A stretch of 64,000 nucleotides of DNA from Roseovarius arcticus (GTDB taxonomy: Bacteria; Pseudomonadota; Alphaproteobacteria; Rhodobacterales; Rhodobacteraceae), in assembly GCF_006125015.1 (NCBI RefSeq), contig NZ_SZZN01000001.1:1178001-1242000 (forward strand), given 5' to 3'. The position numbers and the translations under genes were made by a program. The notes beneath the pieces were generated by a model. The model had not been told where the DNA came from. It did not search any database and saw only the letters and a program-made list of their open reading frames with translations. Below are positions 1 to 8,144 of this stretch, piece by piece; position 1 is the stretch's first letter, and each line of letters opens with the position of its first letter.

Positions 1-14
1 TTTGGAGGCATTCG

Positions 15-332
15 ATGACAATCGTTGCGCGATTTCAACCGCCGCCTGACACGGGCGCGACCGCTGAGTTCGAATATGAAGGCGCGGCCATCACCGCCCC
101 GCTTGGCATATCTCTTGCGGCGGCCTTGCTTGCGCATTCGGGCGCATTCACCCGCCAAACGGCGGGCGGCGACACGCGCACCGCGTTTTGCATGATGGGC
201 GTCTGCTTTGATTGTCTGGTCGAGGTCGACGGCGTGCCCAACACGCAGGCTTGCATGACCTCGGTCCGCCAAGGCATGGTAGTCAGGCGCCAGATTGGAT
301 TGCGCAGACTGAACGGGTGCAGCGATTCCTGA
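15..332 (+). CDS. (2Fe-2S)-binding small subunit of an HcnA-like amino-acid/opine oxidase
   Basis: This 105-residue protein carries a ferredoxin-type cluster motif: Cys59, Cys64, Cys67 and Cys80 (C-x4-C-x2-C-x12-C). Size and motif match the small iron-sulfur subunit of HcnA, LhpE-type and opine-oxidase complexes, which passes electrons from an FAD-dependent amine oxidase subunit. The ATG lies 7 bases after a GGAGG. The larger BFD-type subunit follows directly and overlaps its end, so the two are translationally linked. The catalytic amine-oxidase subunit (HcnC/OoxB type) is not in the window and may lie just to the left. The substrate cannot be read from the sequence; the downstream amino-acid ABC transporter suggests an amino acid or opine. 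Confidence 0.85.
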   Translation: MTIVARFQPPPDTGATAEFEYEGAAITAPLGISLAAALLAHSGAFTRQTAGGDTRTAFCMMGVCFDCLVEVDGVPNTQACMTSVRQGMVVRRQIGLRRLNGCSDS

Positions 333-1716
333 ATTTCACCTCATCATCATCGGCGCCGGCCCTGCTGGCATGTCAGCGGCTGTAGCAGCAGCCGATGGTG
401 GCCTGCGTGTGCTGCTTCTGGACGAGCAGCCGCAGCCCGGCGGCCAGATTTATCGCAACGTCGGCGCGGGCTGCGCCGCACCCAAATGGCTGGGCAAGGA
501 CTATGCGGCCGGATCTCAGCTGGTCGATGCGCTGGCCCGGTCCGGCGTCACGGTACAGTCCGGCGCGGCGGTCTGGCGTGTGGATGGCGGGCCGCGCGTG
601 GTCTGGTCCCAGAACGGCCTTAGCCGGGTAACGACCGCGCCCTATGTCCTGCTGGCCAGCGGCGCGCAGGAGCGGCCTGTGCCGTTTCCGGGTTGGACGT
701 TGCCGGGCGTGATGACGGCAGGAGCCGCGCAGATACTGATGAAGACAGCGGGGATGCTGCCGAAAGATGCCGTGCTCGCAGGCTCAGGTCCATTGCTCTA
801 TCTGGTCGCGGCGCAGATGATCGACGCGGGATGCCCGCCAAAGGCGCTGGTCGAAACGCAGACACATGGCATGCTGTTGCGTGCCTTGCCGCATTTGCCC
901 AAAGCGCTGTTTTCACCGGATATGCTGATGAAAGGGCTCGGCCTGATCGGCAAAATTCGCGCAGCGGGCGTGCCTCGTTACAAGGGCGCCTCAGGCTTTG
1001 CGGCGACGGGCGATGGCAGCGGCATGGTCAACTTCTCGTTTCGCTGCAAGGGCAAGTTACAGAACCTGAAGTGCACTTTGCTGCTGACGCACCAGGGCGT
1101 CACACCGTCTACGCATATGAGCCGCGCGGCTGGGATCAAGCATGAGTGGAACGCGGCCCAGCACGCCTTTCAGCCCATCTGCGACATCTGGGGCGCGACT
1201 GATCGGCCCGGCCTATATGTCGCGGGTGATGGGGCAGTTATCAACGGTGCAAGCGCTGCGAGCGCCACTGGAAAGCTGGCGGCGCTGGACATTTTGCGCG
1301 CCTCGGGACGTATCAGCGCCGATGCCCGCAACCAGCGCGCCACGACGTCCCTGTCGGCCCTGTTTCGCGCCCGCGCCATACGTCCCTTTTTGGACGCAGC
1401 CTACCAGCCGCCCGCCGAAATCCTGTCGCCGCCAGACCAGACGATCGTCTGCCGCTGCGAGGAAGTGACGGCCCGCGCAATCCGGCAGGGCATAAGCGAA
1501 GGCGCGAACGGCCACCGCCAGATCAAGACTTCGCTGCGCGCTGGTATGGGCCCGTGTCAGGGCCGGATGTGCGACGCCACCGTTCGCGGTATCCTGAGCG
1601 CGGGGAAGGCATCCCGCATGGGGGGCATAGACCCGCCAAGAGCACGCGCGCCGATCAAGCCGATCACCTTGGGCGAACTTGCCGCGCTCTCACCCCAGTC
1701 GGAGGACACTGCATGA
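325..1716 (+). CDS. FAD/NAD(P)-dependent oxidoreductase with C-terminal BFD-like [2Fe-2S] domain (HcnB/OoxA-like)
   Basis: The reading frame has the dinucleotide-binding motif GAGPAG right at its N-terminus and a second internal nucleotide-binding region. Its C-terminal BFD-like domain has Cys376, Cys378, Cys411 and Cys416 (C-x-C-x32-C-x4-C). It fits the FAD/Fe-S subunit of HcnABC-type oxidases. The first ATG in frame (370) would delete the GAGPAG glycine loop, and an in-frame TGA at 310-312 limits any extension. The only plausible start between them is ATT at 325, which gives a normal beginning (x-P-E-F-H-L-I-I-I-G-A-G). This start overlaps the upstream stop by 8 bases. ATT is rare as an initiator, so a sequencing indel must also be considered. 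The downstream ATPase overlaps the stop by 4 bases. Confidence 0.85.
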   Translation: MPEFHLIIIGAGPAGMSAAVAAADGGLRVLLLDEQPQPGGQIYRNVGAGCAAPKWLGKDYAAGSQLVDALARSGVTVQSGAAVWRVDGGPRVVWSQNGLSRVTTAPYVLLASGAQERPVPFPGWTLPGVMTAGAAQILMKTAGMLPKDAVLAGSGPLLYLVAAQMIDAGCPPKALVETQTHGMLLRALPHLPKALFSPDMLMKGLGLIGKIRAAGVPRYKGASGFAATGDGSGMVNFSFRCKGKLQNLKCTLLLTHQGVTPSTHMSRAAGIKHEWNAAQHAFQPICDIWGATDRPGLYVAGDGAVINGASAASATGKLAALDILRASGRISADARNQRATTSLSALFRARAIRPFLDAAYQPPAEILSPPDQTIVCRCEEVTARAIRQGISEGANGHRQIKTSLRAGMGPCQGRMCDATVRGILSAGKASRMGGIDPPRARAPIKPITLGELAALSPQSEDTA

Positions 1717-2483
1717 GCCATCCCGCAGCACTGAAGATCGAAAACCTGCACAAAAGTTTCGGCAGTCACAAGGTCATCAAAGGCATCTCGCTGGAGGCGC
1801 AAAAGGGCGAGGTCATCGCCATTCTGGGCGCCTCCGGATCGGGCAAAAGCACGTTTCTGCGCTGTATTAACTTGCTGGAGACGCCCAATTCCGGCGATGT
1901 CTGGCTGGCCGGTGAAAAGATGCGGATGAAGCCGGGCCGCCATGGCGATGCTATCCCTGAGGATATTCGGCAGGTCGAGCGAATGCGCGCGCGCCTCGCC
2001 ATGGTCTTCCAGAGCTTCAACCTCTGGTCGCATATGACAGTGATGGAGAACGTCATGGAGGGGCCGCTCTACGTTCAGAAAACGCCCAAAGCCGAGGCCC
2101 GTGAAAAGGCAAAGGCGCTGCTCGCCAAGGTCGGGCTTTCGGATCGCGCGGATTATTACCCGGCGCATCTGTCAGGTGGCCAGCAACAGCGCGTCGCGAT
2201 TGCGCGCGCGCTGGCGATGGACCCTGATGTGATGCTGTTCGACGAGCCTACCTCAGCCCTTGATCCCGAGTTGGTGGGCGAGGTGCTGGGCGTCATGCGC
2301 GATCTGGCAGACGAGGGCCGAACGATGCTGGTCGTCACACACGAGATGAGCTTTGCCCGCGATGTATCGTCCAAGACCGTTTTTTTGCATCAGGGCGAGA
2401 TCTGCGAACAGGGCCCGCCAACCGAGCTGTTTTCCAAACCGAAAACCACCGAATTTCAGGCGTTCCTATCGCGCATGAATTGA
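1713..2483 (+). CDS. Polar amino-acid ABC transporter ATP-binding protein (HisP/OccP-like)
   Basis: This 256-residue ATPase shows Walker A GASGSGKST (about 39-47), signature LSGGQQQRV (about 153-161) and Walker B ending in LFDEPTSALDPE. The Q-loop region has the FQSFNLWSHMTVMENV stretch typical of HisP, GlnQ and OccP. It would drive uptake through the two permeases encoded downstream. The ATG at 1713 overlaps the oxidoreductase stop as ATGA. A longer frame open upstream overlaps that gene's C-terminal domain and was discarded. The tight coupling of transporter to oxidase suggests the imported compound is the oxidase substrate; that is inference. Confidence 0.95.
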   Translation: MSHPAALKIENLHKSFGSHKVIKGISLEAQKGEVIAILGASGSGKSTFLRCINLLETPNSGDVWLAGEKMRMKPGRHGDAIPEDIRQVERMRARLAMVFQSFNLWSHMTVMENVMEGPLYVQKTPKAEAREKAKALLAKVGLSDRADYYPAHLSGGQQQRVAIARALAMDPDVMLFDEPTSALDPELVGEVLGVMRDLADEGRTMLVVTHEMSFARDVSSKTVFLHQGEICEQGPPTELFSKPKTTEFQAFLSRMN

Positions 2484-2525
2484 TCCGACCGACCAAATAA
2501 ACCAACCCAAAGAGAGGATAACCCC

Positions 2526-3314
2526 ATGATCCGTAGAACTTTTGTAACCACAGTCGCTGCTGCAGCTCTTGCTGCATTCACCATTCCTGCCGCAGCCCAA
2601 GACGTGCTGCGCATCGCAGTTGAGGGCGCGTACCCTCCGTTCTCGTCCACGGAATCGGACGGCTCACTTGTCGGCTTCGACATCGACATCGCAGAGGCGT
2701 TGTGCGCTGAAATGCAGCGCGAATGCGAGCTTATTCAGCAAGAATGGGACGGCATGATTCCGGCGCTCAAGGCGCAGAAGTTTGACGCCATCGTCGCCTC
2801 CATGTCGATTACAGAAGAGCGCAAGAGCCAGGTCGATTTCTCGGACAAGTATTACCAAACGCCGGCCCGTGTCGTCGCGCCCAAGGATGCGGGCTTCGAA
2901 GACACCGCTGAGGGGATGGCGGGCAAGCGTATCGGCGTACAGCGCGGGACCACGCACCAGTGCTATGCTGAAAAGATGTTCCCGGATGCCGAAATCGTCC
3001 TTTATGGCACGCAGGAAGAGGTCTTTCGCGATCTGGCCCTTGGCCGTGTAGACGCCCAACTATCCGACAGCCTGATTGCGTTGGAGGGTTTCTTGAAAAC
3101 TGATGAGGGCGCCGACTATGCGTTTTTGGGCGGCGATCATCTCGACCTCGAATGCTACGGCGAAGGCGTGGGCGTCGCTGTGCGCAAGAACGAAGAAGAG
3201 CTGCGCGACGCAATCAGCGCTGCGATTGCCGCCATTCGTGAGAACGGCACCTATGCCGAGATCAACGATAAGTATTTCGATTTCGACATCTATGGCGCAC
3301 GTCCCGCCGAGTGA
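2526..3314 (+). CDS. Periplasmic amino-acid/opine-binding protein of ABC transporter
   Basis: This 262-residue protein has a signal peptide (basic MIRRTF start, alanine-rich core, likely cleavage after AAAQ near residue 24). It then shows the solute-binding fold of the polar amino-acid family: VEGAYPPFSSTESDGSLVGF and DWDG-like EWDGMIPALKAQKFD segments. It resembles lysine/arginine/ornithine- and octopine/nopaline-binding proteins. A GAGG sits 8-9 bases before the ATG. It lies between the ATPase and the permeases of the same operon. A stable stem-loop follows the gene, a common arrangement that lets the binding protein be made in excess. Ligand not determinable. Confidence 0.93.
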   Translation: MIRRTFVTTVAAAALAAFTIPAAAQDVLRIAVEGAYPPFSSTESDGSLVGFDIDIAEALCAEMQRECELIQQEWDGMIPALKAQKFDAIVASMSITEERKSQVDFSDKYYQTPARVVAPKDAGFEDTAEGMAGKRIGVQRGTTHQCYAEKMFPDAEIVLYGTQEEVFRDLALGRVDAQLSDSLIALEGFLKTDEGADYAFLGGDHLDLECYGEGVGVAVRKNEEELRDAISAAIAAIRENGTYAEINDKYFDFDIYGARPAE

Positions 3315-3342
3315 TCGAAGCTGCGGCATGTGAAACGAACAG

Positions 3343-3369
3343 ACCGGGGCGGCCTTGCGTCGCCCCGGT
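3343..3369 (+). terminator. Stem-loop between binding protein and permease genes
   Basis: A perfect 9-bp stem (accggggcg at 3343-3351 with cgccccggt at 3361-3369) encloses a 9-nt loop. No T-run follows, so it is more likely an mRNA-stabilising or attenuating hairpin within the operon than a full terminator. Confidence 0.6.
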
Positions 3370-3391
3370 AACCCCAGCTTAAGGACGGCAG

Positions 3392-4084
3392 ATGGACCTG
3401 ATACTGGAGTATAAATCCCAGCTTATTGACGGCACGCTGATGACAGTGCAACTGGCGCTGACGTCGCTGGTCATTGCGCTGATCTTTGGCCTGCTCGGGG
3501 CATGGGCCAAACTCTCGTCCAGCAAGGTCGCGCGCCGGGTCGCTGGACTATACACCACGATCGTGCGCGGCGTGCCTGACCTGGTGCTGATTCTGCTGGT
3601 CTTTTTTGGCGGGCAGGTAACGTTGAACAATATCGGTGCGATGACGGGCCTCTGGGGCTATATCGAAATCAGCCAGTTCGCGGCTGGCGCCTGCACCATT
3701 GGCGTCATTTTTGGCGCCTATTTTACCGAGACGTTTCGCGGCGCAATCATGGCCATTCCCCGTGGCCAGATCGAGGCCGGAATCAGCTGCGGTATGTCTA
3801 GGTCGCTGATTTTTCGCCACATTATCTGGCCCCAAATGGTTCGATACGCCTTGCCCGGCTTCACCAACAACTGGCTTGTTCAGCTCAAGGCGACGGCGCT
3901 GGTATCGATAATTGGACTTCAGGACTTGGTCTATAATGCGTTCACCGCAGGCCGCTCTACCGGGCAGCTTTTTACGTTTATGGCGGCGGCCTTCGTCATC
4001 TATCTTATGCTGACGGCAATTTCGGACCTACTGCTGCGCGCGCTGGAACGGCACTACAGCCGCGGCGTGGTTAGGGCACGATGA
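3392..4084 (+). CDS. Amino-acid ABC transporter permease (HisQ-like)
   Basis: This 230-residue inner-membrane protein has about five hydrophobic helices and the permease EAA loop (residues near 126-145, GQIEAGISCGMSRSLIFRHI). The layout is that of HisQ, ArtQ and OccQ. It starts 22 bases after the inter-operon hairpin and its stop overlaps the next permease gene by 4 bases. It should form a heterodimer with that second permease to pass the polar amino acid or opine delivered by the binding protein. Confidence 0.92.
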   Translation: MDLILEYKSQLIDGTLMTVQLALTSLVIALIFGLLGAWAKLSSSKVARRVAGLYTTIVRGVPDLVLILLVFFGGQVTLNNIGAMTGLWGYIEISQFAAGACTIGVIFGAYFTETFRGAIMAIPRGQIEAGISCGMSRSLIFRHIIWPQMVRYALPGFTNNWLVQLKATALVSIIGLQDLVYNAFTAGRSTGQLFTFMAAAFVIYLMLTAISDLLLRALERHYSRGVVRAR

Positions 4085-4842
4085 TGGAGCATATACTGTC
4101 CTACATTCCGCTCGACATTTCGCTCATCGCCGAGAATTTCGACCGCTTTCTTTATGGGGTTTGGGTTACGTTGAACCTGACATTTCTGGCGTTGTTTTTG
4201 GGCGGGCTTCTCGCGATTCCGATGGCGATTGCACGGGCATCCCAGCACCGGATCTTTAATCCGATGATCCAAGTCTTTACCTACGTTTTTCGCGGCACGC
4301 CCCTGCTGGTTCAAACCTATCTGATTTACTACGGCGTCGGCCAATTCGATGTCATACGCAATAGCTGGCTATGGGATCCCATTTTGTCGTCGGCATGGTG
4401 GTGTGCACTGATCGCGTTCACGCTAAATACTGCGGCCTATACCACCGAACTTTTACGCGGTACCATCGCCGATACCCCCACCGGCGAGGTCGAGGCGGCA
4501 ATTGCAACGGGCCATTCCTATCGCAGCCGGATGCGCCGGATCATCCTGCCTTCGGCGTTTCGGCGGGCAATTCCGGCTTATTCGAATGAGGTCATTTTTA
4601 TGCTTCACGGATCGGTCATCGCCAGCACGATCACTCTTCAGGATATACTCGGGGTCGGTCGCTGGCTGAACGGGCGCTACTACCTTGCCTATGAGGGGTT
4701 CATCACGGCCGCGCTGCTGTATTTTCTGATAGTTTTATGCATTACGTGGGCCTTCCGCTGGTTCGAGCGCCGTTACCTGCGGCATCTGGTACGCCGCGAT
4801 GCAGGACCAGAGCCTAGTGAGGCGCCAAAGCCTGCCACCTGA
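4081..4842 (+). CDS. Amino-acid ABC transporter permease (HisM-like)
   Basis: This 253-residue membrane protein is the partner of the preceding permease. It has FRGTPLLVQTYLIYYG near the second or third helix and an EAA loop GEVEAAIATGHSYRSRMRRI, both typical of HisM and OccM. The ATG overlaps the upstream stop (ATGATG). It is the last gene of the left operon; about 120 bases separate it from a convergent minus-strand gene, and I see no strong terminator there. The 20-residue tail is proline- and charge-rich and probably cytoplasmic. Confidence 0.92.
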   Translation: MMEHILSYIPLDISLIAENFDRFLYGVWVTLNLTFLALFLGGLLAIPMAIARASQHRIFNPMIQVFTYVFRGTPLLVQTYLIYYGVGQFDVIRNSWLWDPILSSAWWCALIAFTLNTAAYTTELLRGTIADTPTGEVEAAIATGHSYRSRMRRIILPSAFRRAIPAYSNEVIFMLHGSVIASTITLQDILGVGRWLNGRYYLAYEGFITAALLYFLIVLCITWAFRWFERRYLRHLVRRDAGPEPSEAPKPAT

Positions 4843-4963
4843 GAGCTTGGGTCTCCTCACTAGATCCGGTCTGCACGAGCGTAGTCTGGATCACTCGGCA
4901 TTCATGCTGAGGCGATAACAGAACTGGTCACTCTGCCGCGCGGCGAACTAGGGCAGGGGCAGC

Positions 4964-6133
4964 CTAGCCCGTGTCCTTTGTAGCAAATAGAACGCTGGCT
5001 GCGGCAAAGAGGCGCTCTTGTTGCGGGCGACGCGTCGCTTGCGGTGTATCAGTGTTAGCACTGGTGATCACGCTCTTGCTGCGTTGTGTGCCAACCGTCG
5101 CGTGCGAGCTGCTGATAGACAGCCCATCGAGAGCCGCCTCCAGTTTTCCGGGCGTCGGGGCTGCATGCACGTCGACTGATACGCTGATGCGCAGAGAAGG
5201 ATCATCCTTCAGATGATAGGCGTGATCATTCAGAACGCGGCGCACTTCTGTCATTATGCGCTCGGGCTCTGCAACTTGGCGAAAATCCAGCGACATGACG
5301 ATGCGCCCGTCATTGGTTACTGCGATCGCAACTTCAGTTGCGTCAAATTCCTGTAGGCGAAGGCGCATCGCGCTTTGAACCTCGCGAAAAGCATCGCGCC
5401 CCAGGTCTTTGGCCAGACGCCTCGCGCCAAGGGTGCGAACCACCAGCAGACCGGTGACGCGCCCGTTGCAATCGCTGCGGGCAAGAGCCAGCGCGTCGCG
5501 CTTGAATTGTTCGAAATTGGCAAGTCCACTGATGGGATCGAACGTAAGGTCTGTCGCCAGCGCGCGCTCTGCCAGCATGCGCAGTCTTTCATGTTCAAGA
5601 AATGCCGCTGCTATCGGAATTGACAGCATGTTTAGCCCAGCCATGGGTAAGGCGGCCGTCGCAAAGAAGGCAATGCAGACCTCCCAAGGTAGCAAAAACG
5701 CCGCGATCATGTGGCTGCTCACGAGGGCCGCTAAAACCATCAATTGTACGATTCCACGCCGCTTGGCGCGCATGGTGTAGTAGTTCCAGAGATAGCCAGC
5801 GCCGCAAGCGATCATCATCGCGGCGATGCCGGACGGCATACCAACCCCGCCAATCGTGAAACGGGTCGCAGCAGCAATGGCAACGCAGACAAGCGCCCCG
5901 CGCCATCCCAAGAACGCACCGGCAAGCGCCACGGGAACGTTCCGCATGTCCAGTATAACGCCCGGCACCATCTCAATCGGGGCGTTCATCTGGAACATCG
6001 CGACCAAGCCAAAGGCCAAACCTAGCGCAAGCTGCGCACGTGCGTCGTGCAACCACGACCTAATTGCTCCAAATGCCGAAGCCAGCAACGCGACGACCGC
6101 AAGCGATCCAATAATTTCCGGTAACAATAGCAT
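4964..6133 (-). CDS. 5TM (LytS-type) membrane protein with degenerate GGDEF domain
   Basis: In this 389-residue protein, residues 1-180 form a hydrophobic 5TMR-LYT-like sensor. The conserved DMRNVPVALAGAFLGWRGA and later RFTIGGVGMPSG segments are hallmarks of that domain. Residues 195-340 align with a GGDEF fold: DPISGLANFEQF (199-210) corresponds to the family's DxLTGLxNR. Where the GGDEF signature should be (about 273-284) the sequence reads VTNDGRIVMSLDF, so the catalytic site is lost. It is therefore unlikely to make cyclic di-GMP and could be a sensor or scaffold. The last 50 residues are polar and low-complexity. A GGGG precedes the ATG. Confidence 0.75.
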   Translation of the reverse strand: MLLLPEIIGSLAVVALLASAFGAIRSWLHDARAQLALGLAFGLVAMFQMNAPIEMVPGVILDMRNVPVALAGAFLGWRGALVCVAIAAATRFTIGGVGMPSGIAAMMIACGAGYLWNYYTMRAKRRGIVQLMVLAALVSSHMIAAFLLPWEVCIAFFATAALPMAGLNMLSIPIAAAFLEHERLRMLAERALATDLTFDPISGLANFEQFKRDALALARSDCNGRVTGLLVVRTLGARRLAKDLGRDAFREVQSAMRLRLQEFDATEVAIAVTNDGRIVMSLDFRQVAEPERIMTEVRRVLNDHAYHLKDDPSLRISVSVDVHAAPTPGKLEAALDGLSISSSHATVGTQRSKSVITSANTDTPQATRRPQQERLFAAASVLFATKDTG

Positions 6134-6293
6134 GAGAAATACCCCCTAGGCCCACATCTCATCAATGAAGGGAGGGGAATAACATTGTCTTAACAGATAA
6201 AATCGAGCCTAAAAGGAGCGGCACATTTTTCTGTGGGCCCGCGCTTACAGTTCCCTAGAACAGACGTCATTACAGAGCATTAGAGGATGACGC

Positions 6294-6848
6294 TCACCCG
6301 CCAGAATTCGGCGGGAGGATGAAGCCGTTTATTGGGTAGACGCTGCCGAACGCGTCTGGATTGCTCTCGAGGCGGACTGCAGTCCAGTCGCCCTTGGGAG
6401 AGACGTCGATGACAGCCATGCCCTGGCTGACCTGATCGCGGTGCCAGTTTGCGTGATCAATCAAAATTCGGTCTTGGGACACGATTTCCGACACGACGGC
6501 GACATGGCCCAGCGGCATTGATGGGGTTGAGCGGAAAGACATGACCGCACCAACGGCGGGCTTATGGCTTTGATCAAAGCTATTTTTCGCCTTGCCCCAC
6601 CAGGTATGCGCATTGCCGCGAATGTTAATGCCGCTGACGTTGCGTGCGAAGGGCACGCACCAGACGCGCTGGCCTTTGGCACGCAGCGCTGACGCCTCGC
6701 GCAGGGCCATCGCCTCGCGGACGGGATCGATGCTGGCGTGGCTGACCTCTTCCATCCGGGGGGCGCCTGCGCAGGCCGACAAGGCGAGTGCGGCAACACA
6801 CATAAAGGGCGCTATGCGCCATGATTTCCGGCTATATTGGATGGTCAT
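6294..6848 (-). CDS. CHAP-domain lipoprotein (predicted peptidoglycan amidase/endopeptidase)
   Basis: This 184-residue protein starts with a lipoprotein signal ending in the lipobox LSAC (Cys26). A CHAP-type cysteine peptidase domain follows, with candidate catalytic Cys64 (RVWCVPFAR), His115 (LGHVAVV) and Asn134 (DHANWH). CHAP enzymes cleave peptide or amide bonds in peptidoglycan, so this is probably a periplasmic cell-wall hydrolase anchored to a membrane. A GAGGGA lies 5-6 bases before the ATG. It stands alone between two minus-strand genes. Confidence 0.8.
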   Translation of the reverse strand: MTIQYSRKSWRIAPFMCVAALALSACAGAPRMEEVSHASIDPVREAMALREASALRAKGQRVWCVPFARNVSGINIRGNAHTWWGKAKNSFDQSHKPAVGAVMSFRSTPSMPLGHVAVVSEIVSQDRILIDHANWHRDQVSQGMAVIDVSPKGDWTAVRLESNPDAFGSVYPINGFILPPNSGG

Positions 6849-7020
6849 GTAGGTCCCTCAAAGAGTCTCGTGCCCGTGACGCTCTTGCGGCGCTCGCAGG
6901 AATGTTTCCTACAATTTTCCTGCAAACCGAAGTGTTTAGAATCTCGCCGGCGAGATTCCGCTTGAAATCGCGGTCCGTTAAACAGGTTAAGGATCGTGGT
7001 AAATATACACCGCACACGAA

Positions 7021-7044
7021 AAAGCCCCGCCGAAGCGGGGCTTT
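7021..7044 (-). terminator. Rho-independent terminator of the one-carbon operon
   Basis: A perfect 10-bp stem (aaagccccgc at 7021-7030 with gcggggcttt at 7035-7044) has a tetraloop cgaa and a T-run following on the minus strand. It lies 21 bases after the stop of the corrinoid methyltransferase gene. Confidence 0.9.
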
Positions 7045-7065
7045 AAGGCCTGTCTCAGGTGCATC

Positions 7066-8124
7066 TTAGCGGCGTTTGCGGCCGCCAACGCGGCCAGCAC
7101 GGCCGCGACCTTCTTCGCCAGCTTTGGGTGGCTGCTTGTTAAAGCGGATCCACTCGCCGCCATGCGGGTCATTGTTGGTCAGGAAGTTGGCAGCGCGAAT
7201 CGCTTCCATTTCGGTCCCGGATTTTGGCAGCGTGCTGCCGAGGCCAAAGAGCTGGCAGAACGTCTCGTCGTCCATATCCTCGGGGATTTCGAGGCCGGTC
7301 GCAGCGACTTCGGCGCGCTTTTCCGCGATCTTGGCGGCAGGGACGGGCAGGCCGACCGGGTTCATGATGGCCGACGTCATGCCAGCGCCCATCGCCATGG
7401 GCAGGAACGCGTTGTTGATACCGTGCCGATTAGGCAGGCCAAAGCTGATGTTGGACGCGCCGCAGGTGGTGTTTACGCCAAGCTCTTCGCGCAGGCGGCG
7501 GACGAGGGCAAAGACCTGAAGGCCGGCGGTGCCCATAGCGCCGATGGGCATGACCAGCGGATCGACCACGATGTCATGCGCAGGGATGCCGAAATCAGCG
7601 GCCCGCTGGACGATCTTTTTTGCCACTTCGAACCGTACATTTGGATCCTCGGAAATGCCGGTGTCGTCGTTTGAAATCGCCACGACGGGCACGTTGTATT
7701 TCTTGACCAGCGGCAGCACGAATTCCAGCCGGTCCTCCTCGCCCGTCACAGAATTTAACAGGGGGCGACCCTCGCAGGCCTTCAGCCCCGCCTCAAGCGC
7801 GGCAGGAACCGAGCTGTCGATGCAGAGCGGCAGATCAACGAGATTTTGCACCATCTGGACAATCTTGCTCATCAACGGCGGCTCTGTCTCGTTCGGGTTG
7901 GGGTTGGAGTTATAGACGACGCCCGCATTGATATCGAGGACGGTGGCGCCGGCGTTGGCCTGCGCGACCGCGTCCTTCTCCACGGTCGAGAAGTCGCCCG
8001 CCTCTAGTTCGGCCGCCAGCTTCTTGCGACCTGTCGGGTTGATGCGCTCGCCGATGACGCAAAAGGGCTCGTCAAAGCCGATGACGGCGGTTTTCGTTTT
8101 GCTCTCGACGATAGTGCGGGTCAT
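7066..8124 (-). CDS. Methyltetrahydrofolate:corrinoid methyltransferase (dihydropteroate-synthase fold)
   Basis: This 352-residue protein has the pterin-binding TIM-barrel signatures IGERINPTGRKK, VLDINAG, CIDSSVPAALEAGL, NSVTGEE and VVDPLVMPIG, as in AcsE and the folate module of MetH. It should transfer the methyl group of 5-methyl-THF to a corrinoid protein. The ATG at 8124 follows AAGGA by 4-5 bases; a longer frame adds 24 unlikely residues. The C-terminus ends in an Arg/Gly-rich tail (EEGRGRAGRVGGRKRR), unusual for this family. It follows a MetF-like gene by 20 bases. In Rhodobacterales a separate folate-binding module serves a split methionine synthase, and this gene is a candidate for it. 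Confidence 0.85.
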   Translation of the reverse strand: MTRTIVESKTKTAVIGFDEPFCVIGERINPTGRKKLAAELEAGDFSTVEKDAVAQANAGATVLDINAGVVYNSNPNPNETEPPLMSKIVQMVQNLVDLPLCIDSSVPAALEAGLKACEGRPLLNSVTGEEDRLEFVLPLVKKYNVPVVAISNDDTGISEDPNVRFEVAKKIVQRAADFGIPAHDIVVDPLVMPIGAMGTAGLQVFALVRRLREELGVNTTCGASNISFGLPNRHGINNAFLPMAMGAGMTSAIMNPVGLPVPAAKIAEKRAEVAATGLEIPEDMDDETFCQLFGLGSTLPKSGTEMEAIRAANFLTNNDPHGGEWIRFNKQPPKAGEEGRGRAGRVGGRKRR

Positions 8125-8144
8125 GTGTGTTCCTTGTATTTGAA

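Noticed and set aside
1554..1712. Longer N-terminus for the HisP-like ATPase
   Set aside because: It overlaps the BFD domain of the upstream gene; the family start fits the ATG at 1713.
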